Shown here one piece after another: positions 1 through 11,200 of a DNA stretch of 64,000 nt. Each line of letters opens with the position of its first letter. Positions within the stretch are counted from its first letter, which is position 1. Location: assembly GCA_033085395.1 (NCBI GenBank), contig MU853189.1, positions 62,001-126,000 of the forward strand, read 5' to 3'. The translations under genes and the position numbers were made by a program. The stretch comes from Xanthoparmelia taractica. Taxonomy: Eukaryota > Ascomycota > Lecanoromycetes > Lecanorales > Parmeliaceae. The notes beneath the pieces are model-generated. The model had not been told where the DNA came from. It did no database searches and saw nothing but the letters and a program-made list of their open reading frames with translations.

Positions 1-2200
1 AAAATCTAACCCAGCAGCAGCGAAACTTTTCAAGTGGCTCCATCCAGCAAACGTAGGAAATAGATACGGGGATTGATTAGAAGTTTCCGCTCTGCGGTCC
101 AGGAGAGGAGAGGGGAGAAGGTTCGGTGATGGGGTTGCTGCAAAGGGCTGGTTTGGGAGGTAAAGGGTGATGGTGCTGGTGGTATATGCGATGGGGAAGG
201 CGGGGGGATGGTGGATGCTAAAAGGGATATGCGAGGGGGGCGGCGGAGGGGGGTGGATGAGGGATGTTCAGGTGGGTACTTGAAGGGGAAATAGATCTGG
301 ATGAATCGAGAAGAGATGAGACCAGAAGGGAAGGCACGGTTGGGCCCTGATACTTTGACCCGCCCTGGGGTGCCGCGAGGGGAACTTATAGTTTCCGATG
401 TGTCCGGACAGTGCTTTACGTGTCTTTGGTATCGCGAAATCGTTCCCAGGGGCAGGACGTAGATCCTTTACAACTATCGTATTGAATTGCTACTACATAG
501 AGAATTAAAATGGTGCTTGGATTAAGATGGTGCTTGCTACAATCTCACTAACCTCAGATCGACAGAATTCACAGTACGGAGCATATCGAGCTAGCCGCAA
601 AACGATTCATAATGTATTACTCCACCACCCCCTTCCTACCGATTATATCATATACTTGTACCTAGTTTAGTAAATATGTAGCGAAAATAACTACATCCGC
701 GAATCAGCATCAACATTCAAATCACGAGGCGAGTATATCTCCCTCCATCCATTGCATTGACTCGTAAAGAGTAGGATAATAATTGGTAAGTAAGTAAGTA
801 AGTAAGGAAATTTAGTAAGTAGCACTTGGCTTGACTTGACTTAACCTCCATCTGACAGTACCTTAACCCCGGTCACACTCCGCCCGCTTTTGAAAAGTCG
901 ATTTGCAGACAAATAAATAGATGAATAAATGAACAATGTAAGAAGAGTACGTACGTATGGAACGCTCATGTATTCATCGCATAGCTGGTGCTGTGGAACG
1001 CTCGTGTATCCGAATATCTGGTGCTGTGGAGGGAGGGACATGGGAGGTGGGTTTGTTGAATAGGTAGTAGTAACTGGGGCCAAGGACGAAGGAGGAAAGG
1101 ATAGAGGATGTGGATTTTTGGTCGGTTGGTGGGGGGAGGGGATAGGGGGTTGTGCTTTGAAGGCTTAATTGGATATGTATGTGTGTGTGGGCCATGGTAG
1201 GGGGGGGGGGGTTTCATCTATCTATCTGTTTTGAGTCCTCGTCAAGAATTGTGTATATCGTGAGGAGGTATGCTAGTGGTTAATTCATTTTCCTTCGGGT
1301 TAGACCTTGGGGGAATCAATAGAGGGTTTCGCTGGATGGGACAGCTGATTGTGTTGGGTTGGGCGTAAATGGGATGGGGCAATGACGGGGAAGGAGTGTA
1401 GCATAGCATAGGATAGCATAGGAGAAGGTATTGCTTTGCTTGAGACTCGTGCAACGTGTTTGTTCTTGCTATAACAGGTGGGTGTGAAATATTGATTGGG
1501 AAGTCGCAGAGGAAGTGGCTGTTATGTAGGTGTGCTTCGAAACAGCAAAGCAGAGTTTCGAGAGAAGGTGCGGTACTGAAGCAGTAAATCATGGTCCGCT
1601 GGTCTGCTGGAGTAGTCGCACGGTACTAGCAGGTTCTTGAAGGATGAGTCTTCGCTCCCCTGAGAGTAGCAAGTATGCGACTTCCTGATGGAGTATGTTA
1701 GGTGTATCTCTAGCCGACTCCCCGACTCATGCCTTTCCGCGTAATTCTAGCAAGTGAACTTCGAACGGCCCTGTAGTCAGTGGTAGAGGCATTGCTTGCT
1801 CCGCTCTCATTTGGCTCAAGTTGCTCCCTTGATGGACAGAGAGTGCAGCATGGAGCACTGTTGGTTGGGAAACTGGGAAGGGATCTTGGGTTCACTTCTG
1901 GAAGGAGCGTCGATGTGCTCGTCCCAAAACCAGCCCAAACGCTTGCAGCTGCGTTGCGAGACTGTGAATTCGTAGAGCATCGAGACAATGGGAAGGAGGC
2001 TCTGTAGATTTGCCTATAAGAAGGTGTCTCCCACCTGTTTACTTTTTCTTTCTTCCACACCACTCGCATCACCATTCTCCGTCTTTTCCACTCTCCCATC
2101 CATTCATCGAACGCCTCCTAGCACTCCTCTGTCGTGCAGAACATGGTGAACATTCACCCCTGCAATGCAGTCTGCAAAGCCTCTCGCCGCCGTCTGTTAG
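1..2200. other. Non-coding, G-rich left end
   Basis: No open frame here resembles a known family. The + strand is strongly G-rich in two blocks (about 100-300 and 1020-1400), which makes the - strand pyrimidine-rich, as is common in fungal promoters and 5' leaders. This would fit the upstream region of a gene lying off the left edge on the - strand, but that is inference. A short TAAG tandem repeat lies at 785-805. Open frames of 60-130 codons exist on both strands, but they are low-complexity Pro/Ser/Thr translations of the skewed DNA and overlap one another. Confidence 0.5.
785..805. repeat. TAAG tetranucleotide microsatellite
   Basis: About five tandem copies of TAAG. It is a simple repeat in non-coding sequence. 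Confidence 0.9.
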
Positions 2201-2216
2201 TCTTGTGCTCCAGGTC

Positions 2217-2595
2217 ATGTCCCTCGACAGCAGAGCAGAGTCCTTTGCAACGACGGTAAGTCTTACACCACGCCACTTGTACTCCATGGAAGAGATGCTA
2301 ACATCATGCGCTCCTTCAAACATTTTCTCTGCTGTCGTCGCTTGCCGAAGAATTTCCTACCCTGGACTCAGAGCATGTCGACGGCTTCCAAGACACAATC
2401 GCCGCTCCATACGGATAGAGAAAGGTGCAGGAACCTTGAACAGGTACGCCGTCCTGGCTTGTCATCACTGTCCGGATACTCCATAGCACCTGCATGAGTG
2501 TAGCTGATAGCTTGTCACAGATGCTTCGGACTGTTGGCCGCCACACCGGCAGTGCCTCCGTCTTACTCGTGACGAAGACCTTGAAAGGCCAGTAG
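2217..2595 (+). other. Possible small spliced gene or transcript
   Basis: Three exons (2217-2255, 2351-2443, 2521-2595) join in frame across two good-looking introns (GTAAGT with internal GCTAAC, and GTACGC ending CACAG) and would encode 68 residues. The product matches no family I recognise. Other intron-like blocks follow at 3021-3069 (GTATGC, TACTAAC, AAAG) and 3290-3350 (GTAAGA, GCTGAC, TTCAG), so the whole 2.2-3.4 kb stretch may be a spliced non-coding RNA or a decayed gene. Coding status is weak because the exons are short and no motif is visible. Confidence 0.2.
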
Positions 2596-3926
2596 TTTTC
2601 TCATCCCCAATGCGCTCACTTTTCGTAATCTGAATTCCCAAATGATGATGCCAGAAGGATCAAAGAGCTAGGGGAAAGGAGAGGACTGCTGGCCAGCCTT
2701 TATGGCTGACCGAAAAATTTCTTCCCTGGGTCCTGAAATTTGGCACTGCGACAATTTGAGCACGATACCTAGGATCCCGGAACACTATCCATTCCTTTCA
2801 AGGCAATCGACTTTCCCAAGCAATGCAATTCGCCCAACCAATTCCATAACCTCGGGTCTTTGCCAGACGCTCTCCACAGCTGCTCGCACGTTGTACTCGC
2901 TCGCCCGGACAACGCCGACGCTCTAGGCTGTCCGCAACAACGAATCGCTCCACTTCAGGGTGCTCGGTCGATCAAGTTACCGGTTGAGGAGGTTGACAAA
3001 ATTGCAGCAGCGCTCTTACACAGGTATGCCTCCTTCGCCGAGTATACCATCGTTACTAACTTGCGACAAAGCCTTCAGAATAATGCGCCAACAAGACTAG
3101 GCTGGTGCTAATTTCTCGACTGTACGACCTTCACTGCTACCGTGCAGCTCACACCATGAGCCTCGTGCGCCTGCCCTTCGTCACCCACGGTTCACTATTA
3201 CCGGGTTCTGAGAGCTTGGAAGAGAGTATTCGATGGATCTGAACTTGGACTCCGCGGTCTTTTCAGGGCAGTATGGACGATGACACAGGTAAGATTTTCG
3301 CCTTCTGCAGTCCTCTCATGCGGCGAGGTACGCTGACAATGCGGCCTTCAGAAGAGATTTTCTCTTGGCAAAGGGTTTTACGTGTTGAGAGAGGCGATCA
3401 TAGTCGCAGCCAGCCTGCACCTGGGTGAGGATGGAGGATAGCGGGATGTGGGGGTTCCAGGGTGACGCGGAGATCGTGGCCGAGGGCATTTTGCGAAGGA
3501 ATGGTATCGGGAAGAAGAATTGTATGCAGTATCATAGGCTATTTGAAGCATGTTAATACTACATCCACGCCTGGAAGCAAATTCTGTCGTTCGGGAAGCT
3601 CCTCATCGCCAATGCAGAAGTGATGCAATGAGCCTTCTGAAGCAAAGTCAACAAGGGCGATTGCGTGCACTCAAAGCTGGGGGTAAGCTACCGTACCTGT
3701 ATTGCAAGTGACCCAGGTGAGCCCAGAGCTTGAGGCCTAGGAAGCAGGAAAGGCAGATGACACCTTGGATGTGCCGTCAAGTAGCCGTCATCGCTATCAG
3801 CCTCACCGTCTTGGAATCTGGTCCTCACCCTCCGCTTTAGCTATAACCTGCCAGTAGTGGTGTTCGGATGAACTGCGAAGAATTTTGCACTCTTTGGAAA
3901 ACCCGATAGTGTCCCCAGGCCGCAGC

Positions 3927-4523
3927 TCAATCATCATCATGAATTATAACACCGACATCTTCCGCAGTCTGCGCAGGTAGCTCATCCCCTGACTCCTCAT
4001 CCTCCTTCGCTCCGGGAAGAGTAGCGCGACCAAGATTAGCCTTCCCATTTATATTCCCTTCTGGCTTATCATTATCCAGCTCCGCATTTCCTCCCTTCCC
4101 CTTATTCTTTTTCTTATCCCTCCTGCGTCTATTCTTCTCAGTCTTATCCTTATCCTTTCTCTTCATCTCCTCCCTCTTCTTCTCAAATTCCTCATCCGCC
4201 TTCTCCCTCGCTACCTCCTCGTCCATCATCTTCACCCGCTCATACTCCCTCCTCCGACTCGCTTTGTACACATGGAATTCCCCACTGCCCGCTCCGGCGC
4301 TGGAGCCTTGGACGTTGGCGACGATTTCTGGCGGGGCGGGGAATGTGAGTCTTTTGGTGAGGGCCGTGGAAGAGGGGATGGGGATGTCGCGGTCCGGTTT
4401 GGCGAAGAGGGCGTCGACGTGAGAGGCTTGTTGGGTGACGGGGGTTAGGGCGCGGCGTTTGAGGGGACGTTTGGAGCGTGGGTCGGCGGAGGTGGGGATG
4501 GATTCGGGGATGGGCTCGGACAT
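3927..4523 (-). CDS. PRKRIP1-like nuclear protein (DUF1168)
   Basis: A single-exon gene for 198 residues. Residues 80-105 carry the family signature, FHVYKASRRREYER followed by VKMMDEE, which is typical of the DUF1168/PRKRIP1 family. The middle (about 105-145) is a highly charged Lys/Glu/Arg helix, and the C-terminus is acidic and ends in DDD. In animals PRKRIP1 is a nuclear double-stranded-RNA-binding protein found in late-stage spliceosomes, so a role in pre-mRNA splicing is the family-based expectation. The ATG at 4523 is the first in frame and faces the COG8 start 192 bp away, so the two genes probably share a bidirectional promoter. Length is normal for fungal members. Confidence 0.85.
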   Translation of the reverse strand: MSEPIPESIPTSADPRSKRPLKRRALTPVTQQASHVDALFAKPDRDIPIPSSTALTKRLTFPAPPEIVANVQGSSAGAGSGEFHVYKASRRREYERVKMMDEEVAREKADEEFEKKREEMKRKDKDKTEKNRRRRDKKKNKGKGGNAELDNDKPEGNINGKANLGRATLPGAKEDEESGDELPAQTAEDVGVIIHDDD

Positions 4524-4715
4524 TTTTCGTGGAGGTGGTAATTGTTGTTGCTATAAGGAATGGAGTTGGGAAGAGTTGATGTAGTCAGAGGAATCTGAGG
4601 TGCTCGAAGCCGAGGATCTCCCGTCTTGCAACACATCAGACAGTACTCTATGCTCTTGAGCCTGTAGATTGGACTCGGCTTTCCGGTCTTATAGTCGAAG
4701 TCACCTTTCTCAATA
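4524..4715. promoter_or_regulatory. Shared divergent promoter, DUF1168 / COG8
   Basis: This 192-bp gap lies between two head-to-head start codons, so both 5' leaders and promoters must fit here. No TATA-like element is evident. The assignment rests only on geometry. Confidence 0.5.
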
Positions 4716-6185
4716 ATGGCAGATCCCTTATACGAACTACTGGTACCTTACTTCGATACACCCGCCTCTCCACGACCAGTCCCCAGCGTTAGTGAACAGG
4801 TCACCGCAAAGTACCTGAACCGACTTTCCACCCTACCGTTGGCCTCTCTTACGTCTACCGAGCCTCAATCATTAGCACAATCATCACATACCACTCTCCT
4901 ATCTCTACAGTCGCTCTCAGCCAGATCGAATCCCGCAATAGTCGCATCATCACACCACCTTTCGAGTTTACGTACAAGCCTACCACAGCTGGCCGTAGAA
5001 GCTGAAAGTCTGCGAAATGAATTACCAAAACTCGACGAGGAAGCCGTGGCTTTTTCGGAGAAGTATAGTAGGAGTGCCGAGAATGAGGTGCTGGATCGGC
5101 GGAAGAAGGCTTTACTGATGGCCAGAAACGTGGATCGGTTATCAGATATACTGGACCTGCCAACATTACTTGCCTCGGCTATATCATCCTCTACGGCTCA
5201 GGGTGCTTCGAATGCGGTCAACTATGCTTCAGCATTAGACCTTTATTCGCACATCAAGCGGCTGCATCTACTCTACCAGGACTCGGAGCTCGTAAGCTCG
5301 ATTTACCAGCAGACGGAAGAAGCTATGCAAGAGATGACTTCGAATCTGATCGCAAGTCTACGGTCTCAGAATATCAAACTAGCAGCGGGTATGAGAACAA
5401 TAGGATGGCTTCGACGAGTAGCACCAGAAATGGACGGCAATAGCAGCAACCGAGAAGGTACATTGGGTGCTTTATTTCTAGTCTGCCGCCTCGCGACTCT
5501 CGTCTCTATGCTCTCGGCACTTGACCCTCTCCGTAACTTAGCAGACCAGGAGACTGTGATACGACTTCGAGAGGGCAATCCTGCGACCAAAAAGTCTATC
5601 AACGACGTGTGGTCCGGTGGCCAACAAACGGAGCGGTACCTGAAGCGCTACATTGAAATCTTCCGCGAGCAATCTTTTGCCATCATTTCCATGTATAAGA
5701 GCATCTTCCCTTCCGGTCCAGAAACCAATTCAGTCTCGGAAGATATGGGCCTAAAGTTTAAATCACTTGGCTTGAGAAGTGTGTCTGCACCTCAGTCTGT
5801 TGCTCCAGCTCAGCAGCAGCAAGATCCTCTTACTTCCTTACCATCTGCTCTCTCGACGTTCCCATTGTATCTTGTTGGTCTGCTCACTGAGACACTCAAA
5901 CAATATCTGCCCAACGTGAGAGATAAACCATCACGCGAGAGCTTGTTGACACAGGTGCTGTACTGTGCTGGGAGCTTGGGGAGGTTAGGTGGGGATTTCA
6001 GCTTGCTGTTAGCCGATCTAGGCCAAGATGAGGACGAGGAAGATCCAGAGTGGGTGGAGCTAATGAAGAAGCACCGGGTTCTGGCCGGAAGATTGGAGAC
6101 ACTAGCCAGTGGTGGTGGGAGTGTTCGCGGTACGAAGGCTTTCGGCTTGGGAGATGGCATGAAGTCGCCAAAGTTGAATGCTTAG
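4716..6185 (+). CDS. COG8: Conserved oligomeric Golgi complex subunit 8 (Dor1-like)
   Basis: An intron-free gene for 489 residues. The N-terminal half matches the Dor1/COG8 pattern: YLNRLSTLPLASL near residues 32-44, then a long helical region with LRNELPKLDEEAVAFSEKY (about 100-118) and LLMARNVDRLSDILDLPTLL (about 133-152). COG8 is a lobe B subunit of the COG tethering complex, a peripheral Golgi complex needed for retrograde vesicle traffic and correct placement of glycosylation enzymes. The C-terminal part contains a Gln-rich spacer near 355 and an acidic stretch (DEDEEDPEW) near residue 440. The gene is divergent from the DUF1168 gene and convergent with the EAF gene, whose stop lies only about 50 bp away. 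Confidence 0.88.
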   Translation: MADPLYELLVPYFDTPASPRPVPSVSEQVTAKYLNRLSTLPLASLTSTEPQSLAQSSHTTLLSLQSLSARSNPAIVASSHHLSSLRTSLPQLAVEAESLRNELPKLDEEAVAFSEKYSRSAENEVLDRRKKALLMARNVDRLSDILDLPTLLASAISSSTAQGASNAVNYASALDLYSHIKRLHLLYQDSELVSSIYQQTEEAMQEMTSNLIASLRSQNIKLAAGMRTIGWLRRVAPEMDGNSSNREGTLGALFLVCRLATLVSMLSALDPLRNLADQETVIRLREGNPATKKSINDVWSGGQQTERYLKRYIEIFREQSFAIISMYKSIFPSGPETNSVSEDMGLKFKSLGLRSVSAPQSVAPAQQQQDPLTSLPSALSTFPLYLVGLLTETLKQYLPNVRDKPSRESLLTQVLYCAGSLGRLGGDFSLLLADLGQDEDEEDPEWVELMKKHRVLAGRLETLASGGGSVRGTKAFGLGDGMKSPKLNA

Positions 6186-6234
6186 CTTCAGCGATCAGAC
6201 GAAAGCCTGGCTCTAATAGCAATGTCTTGCTAGC

Positions 6235-7491
6235 TTATTCCTCCTCACTCTCCTCGGAGCTCTCCTCCACCATCCTGTTGGTATACGTACCGTTCACGCC
6301 GTTCGCACCATTCGCAACATTCACACCCCCATGACCAGCGTCCTGATCAGCCTGCCGTTCTAGCTCCTGCTCCAGCTCTTTCTCTAAAAGGTCTACTTCA
6401 TCTTCGTCATCCCATCCGTTTCCCGGCGTCTCCGCCTCTTGCTGCGGAGCACCTTGACTCTCGAACTCCAAAGTCCCGTCCCCTAGATCTATTTCTTCAA
6501 CATCTGCATTGCTCTTGTTATCCCCATTTTCCTCATCAGAGCTGTCGCCTCGAACGGAAGGGCTCATAGAGCTAGCCACAGATCTCAGACTTCTCGGTTC
6601 GCTGCCGCCACGAAAACCTTCGTTTAGGCCGGCAAGGAAACGCCGCGACGGTCTTTCATTTTTTGGTTTCGAATCATCGATAATTTCCAACGGATCATCG
6701 TTTTCGCTCTCTTCATTATCCGCGTCTGCTTCTTCCCGAGGGTTCGGCGAGACATGACGAGATCTGGAAGGAGCTTTACCACGATGCTTGGATTTTGAGA
6801 GGCGCGGAGGATGACTGGTGAGGATGGGGGAGGAACTGGAATTATGATTGGGCATAGGAGACGGTTCAGGCGTTGGCGAGAGATGCTGTTGAGCAGGTTT
6901 GAGGAAGTGACGGTAATCGTAGGGATTATTCGGGTCAGCCTCGCGAGTCAGATCTTCGTCGTCATTCGCGGAGCCTTCGTCAAAGAGGCCATCTTCGACG
7001 TTGTTGGGGGCGGGGAGACCGGTTTCAAGCTGGGGGTATTGGGTGGCTAAGCTGGCGGCGGTTTTGTTTGAAGGAGTGCTGCGAAGGTTGAAGCGGAAGG
7101 AGGTATCTATTTTGTCGAGGGTGAAGGATTGGGTTTTCGGGTCGTAGATTAATGCTAATGCTTCTGAGGGTTGCTGGTCGCCGGTATAGAGATAGGCGTC
7201 GCCATTGTCCTTGTTCGTAAGTGAGAGATCGTAGCCATTATTGATACCTTGGGCAGATGGAGTTATGGTGGACTTGGTGGAGGAAGTGGGGAACTTTGGC
7301 CTGTGGTTGACTATGGACATTTTGATCAGCTCTGTTGGATTTCGAAATGACTGAAGGGACGACGCACGCTGAATGTTCACCTTCCGCCGTTTACGTGGTC
7401 CATCTTCCCGCAGCAATTGTTCGCTGATGATGACAGGGTATTTGGCAGGTTTCGATGGATCAATCTGGGGAGAGTGGAGGATTGCAGCCAT
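6235..7491 (-). CDS. EAF-family RNA polymerase II elongation factor
   Basis: An intron-free gene for 418 residues. The N-terminal domain (about 17-145) shows the ELL-associated factor pattern: YPVIISEQLLREDG, a basic KRRKVN segment, HRPKFP, a YDLSL strand, and ALALIYDPKTQSFTLDKID followed by FRFNLRSTPS. The rest is low-complexity, rich in Ser, Pro, Asp and Glu, and ends EESSEESEEE. Such acidic tails are typical of EAF proteins and can act in transactivation. The family partners ELL to stimulate Pol II elongation in the nucleus. The start at 7491 gives the complete domain. The 3' end meets COG8 tail to tail with about 50 bp between stops, so the two 3' UTRs probably overlap. Confidence 0.85.
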   Translation of the reverse strand: MAAILHSPQIDPSKPAKYPVIISEQLLREDGPRKRRKVNIQRASSLQSFRNPTELIKMSIVNHRPKFPTSSTKSTITPSAQGINNGYDLSLTNKDNGDAYLYTGDQQPSEALALIYDPKTQSFTLDKIDTSFRFNLRSTPSNKTAASLATQYPQLETGLPAPNNVEDGLFDEGSANDDEDLTREADPNNPYDYRHFLKPAQQHLSPTPEPSPMPNHNSSSSPILTSHPPRLSKSKHRGKAPSRSRHVSPNPREEADADNEESENDDPLEIIDDSKPKNERPSRRFLAGLNEGFRGGSEPRSLRSVASSMSPSVRGDSSDEENGDNKSNADVEEIDLGDGTLEFESQGAPQQEAETPGNGWDDEDEVDLLEKELEQELERQADQDAGHGGVNVANGANGVNGTYTNRMVEESSEESEEE

Positions 7492-7641
7492 TTGCTATGA
7501 ACTGGGTCTATAATAGTAGTATAAAAATTGCGACATGGATTCGTGAGTATATAAATTTTGACGGCTAACTGCTGATTGCAGACGGCCGGTTGCATAAGAG
7601 AAAGTGAAAGCGCAGAACAAATTAAACTGGCAAACAATTGG

Positions 7642-8259
7642 GGTTCTGTCTCGGCGTGGGGGGTGTCAATAGGCGGGTAACCTGCGCCTCAAGGCGTAAT
7701 GCCCCCGGGCTTCACCGGTTTCTATCCCTTTTTTTTTTCTATAAGGCAAGGCATGGTAAGTTACCTTATTCGCTTATGAGATGCCATTAATTCATGCCCC
7801 CTTCCTACAATAAATGTTAGCAAGTATAATTACTATCGTTTCAGGCGCTCATCCTGTCACATCAGTCATCTTCGCAAGAGGAATCTTAGCCCCGTTAGTG
7901 ACGGGCATCCCACGGCCAATGGAAGGAACTCAAAGCAAAACCCCGCGATGATGCCCCCTCGTCTGACGGTCCAGCCCGGAATAGACAGCGTTTAGGACCA
8001 TGTCTAGCAGGATGGTGCATAACCTGCCGCTTCGGGCAGTTTGGGGGCGGCGAGGCACATTGGCGGCTGAAAGGTACGTAGCCCCCCAGCAAAAGACTTG
8101 GTAAGGCTGTAGATGGCAGATCTTGTGGCTGCTGATTTCTTGCTTTCTTTACATGTGTAGCAGTCCTGAGTCACTGCTATTCTTCTGCGTGTTGCGACGT
8201 TGGTTTTTTTTGGTTTCTATCGCCTGCTTTATGGGCGTATCTATGTCGAGTATATAGTG
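7642..8259. other. Intergenic region upstream of the esterase-CorA gene
   Basis: About 620 bp with no supported gene. It holds a poly-T run near 7730-7740 and probably the promoters of the EAF gene (left, -) and the esterase-CorA gene (right, +). Confidence 0.5.
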
Positions 8260-11200
8260 ATGGCTTTTGCCTTCTCGTCGCTCTCAAAGCCCAAAGATGG
8301 TCGAGTCAAAGTCGAGTACTTTAGCAGATTTTGCCTTCTGTGAGTGCCAACGCTGACTTGTCGCAGCATCGTATGCGTACCTACCATTGGCGCTGATCCA
8401 AGAAAGACATGGGAACGCCAGACCGATAGCGCTGGTTTCGAGCACCGCCGGCTCGACTATGTGCTGCACGACAGACTAGACCCTGCCGCCCAAGTCCATC
8501 TATACGATCACCTTACACGCCATGAAAGGGTTTTGGAGGTCAAGCCGCCCCAAGGGCCGCACGATCAAGCACACAAGAGATCAACGGAGGAATTTGCAGC
8601 AGGAGAGGCGTCGGTCGCGGCTTTCGGTGTCGCAGAGTGGGCAGACCGCTTTCTGGAAATAGTCGAAGAGCACCGCAGAGCGCAAGGGACAGACTCGCGA
8701 CCTATTCTCTTTATTTGTCACAGTACAGGGGGCATCGTTGTCAAGCAAGCACTCAGCAAGAAGAACGCCAACGGCCTGAACAGTATTGCAGCGTGCTGCC
8801 TCGGCGTTACATTCTTTTCTACACCTCATCACGGTTCAAGCGTACTTTCCGAGCCCGAATATGTCCAGACTGTGAAAATACATTTGGGGTTGAAATGGGA
8901 AATGTCTGAAAACCTCCGGCATGACTTCTTATTGCGTAGTGCGGACCTAGAAGTAGGTATTCTCGCACGCCGATTCCCCATCCGGCCTCGATCTTGAGCC
9001 TTGACATTTCTAAGGAGTATTTCCTTCTCAGACATGTCTTATGGCTCGAAATCCTAGTTAAAAAGAGCAATGCTGATCCCGACACATTTTCCAGAGTCTT
9101 AATCATAAGTTTGCTGTCAGTGTTTTTGGGGTCAAAATATACAGCTACGTTGAGAGCGCAGACACCGACTTGCTTGTACTTTCCAAGGACGACTCCGGCG
9201 GAGAGATTCCGATTCCCATCCGGCTATGCATTGTGGACAGCCGTTCCGGCAAGCTGAGCAGCCCTGAGGCACCCTTTGAAGACGAAGAAATCATTCAACT
9301 GAATACTACCCACGTTGGTGCTCCGAGGTTCACGGATGAGGATACTTTGTACAGCTTTTACATCGACGAGATCACCGAGTTTGTGAAACGATTCAGTGCC
9401 GAGGAGCGCAGTCTTCATCAGGCTCTGAACGATGACATAATGACGAATACTGAAGTGGATGTCCATCAATTCTATGTCGTGGGCACGGAAGGAGAGCCTG
9501 CATCGATGAAAATTATATCTGCACACCCTTCGCTTCAGGACTTTCTCGAAATTGGGCCATCAAAATGTATGGAAGCAAGGGTCCGTGGAAGTGATCAAGT
9601 GGACGAGAGTAGCAGGAACGGGTCGGTCAATCCAACCATAGAGCTCAGGCCCGCTTCGGAGCCAGCAGCTCCAACCTTGACAATCACCTCTGTTGAAAGT
9701 GATGAGACATCTAGTGATGCTTCCAGAGCAGATACGTATCCGAAGCCTTCTGTTCCGACTGGTGCAACCCCCAAAATCGTACATATTAGACGGCCCTCCT
9801 TGACCATAGATACATCAGATCCCGAATCGCCAGGCCATCTAGCAGCACCCAAACCAAACAAGAAAGTTGCATTCTCGACTAATGCAGCGGAAAAGGACAC
9901 AGATCAAGGGAGACGACCTCAACGTACGCGTCTTTTTCAACTGCCTAGCGCATCTTCCGAGCGATTCAAATGGATTCACATTCCTTTCACCCATGCTGGA
10001 TGGGTGCCTCCCGTCCTCACAACCATCTCTCAGGACAAGGAAGATATGAGTCTCCACACTAAGCTCCTGATGGACAAGATGTGGTTCTCGCAGCATAATC
10101 AGTCACGACACGCATCACCCCACGCCCGTTTCGTGAGGCCTAGCGTCAAGTGTCTGCTGCCCAAGGGCTCAGAAAAGCACGTAGACACCGGAATGTCTAT
10201 ACCCTCGAGTGCCATTGAAGACGTTCAGTTTGTGGCATACCTGCCGTATCTCCACTGGGACTCTTTTAGGAATCTGCAAAGACGAGCGGAGATCATCAAA
10301 TTGCGAAGGGAGCAACCCCACGCTCGCCCGATTGCCAAACATGTTGCCAACGGAAAGTCAATGGAGCACAAGCTTATCTGGCAACACCTTACGTCAGATC
10401 AACCGGTCCATTGCCGCCGGACTCTTGATCAGTATGGATATCCTAGTCTTCGCAACACCTCCGTTCGGGACGCTGACCAGATATTGTACAAGCGTACGAG
10501 ACATGATGCAGATGCGCAACCACCCAAAGAGCTATCAATGAAGCACAGGCTTCAGTCCAGTCGGGCAGCAGCATCCCGGCAGTCCTCAATGCCCAATAAC
10601 CACAATACTGTTGCGAAGGTTCTAATGGTGGATCAACTTTGGCTTTGGATCGTGGACAACAAAACTGTCATCACTTTCTTCGCTCCCAAGGAGAAGGAAG
10701 AAAACGATGGCGGCCTTTGGAAGGAAGGAGATCTACGGAGTGAGATCTATCAGGACATCAATGGCGATTATGCGAACCAATGCGCGGATCCTTTTGACTT
10801 TGCTGCACTCGCCGTCTTCCATGCAGTGAAGGCGTTGCTTGAGCGGACAACCGACCGCAATCTTCAGGTTTTCCGAATCTTCGAAAAGTACATATCAATC
10901 TTGACTGAACAGCAAACGCTCAGCTTCAAAGATTTCCGCAACAATCACCAGTATGAGAAGGCAAGGGATGTCAATGCACAGCAACACATAGACAACCGGA
11001 AAGACCTGGACGCCCTCCTCGAGCTGCGTGATATCGAAGACGAGCTGAACACTATTGACAAGTTGATCAAAGAGCAGCAAAACTGTGTCTCGGAAATGAT
11101 TAAACAATACCGTGATCTAAATACCCGCCATGGAAAGGGCTTCAATGGTATCACCTTCTTATTTGACATTGAGCAATTCCTAAATGAGCACAAAGAGCAA

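Noticed and set aside
841..1592. Several overlapping - strand frames rich in Pro, Ser and His
   Set aside because: They overlap in different frames and reflect the G/C strand bias. No motif is visible and no consistent start or splice structure was found.
8342..8366. A very short intron starting at GTGAGT for the first join of the same gene
   Set aside because: It would be about 25-27 nt. The 51-nt intron 8316-8366 gives VDIVCVPTIGADP, which fits the family.
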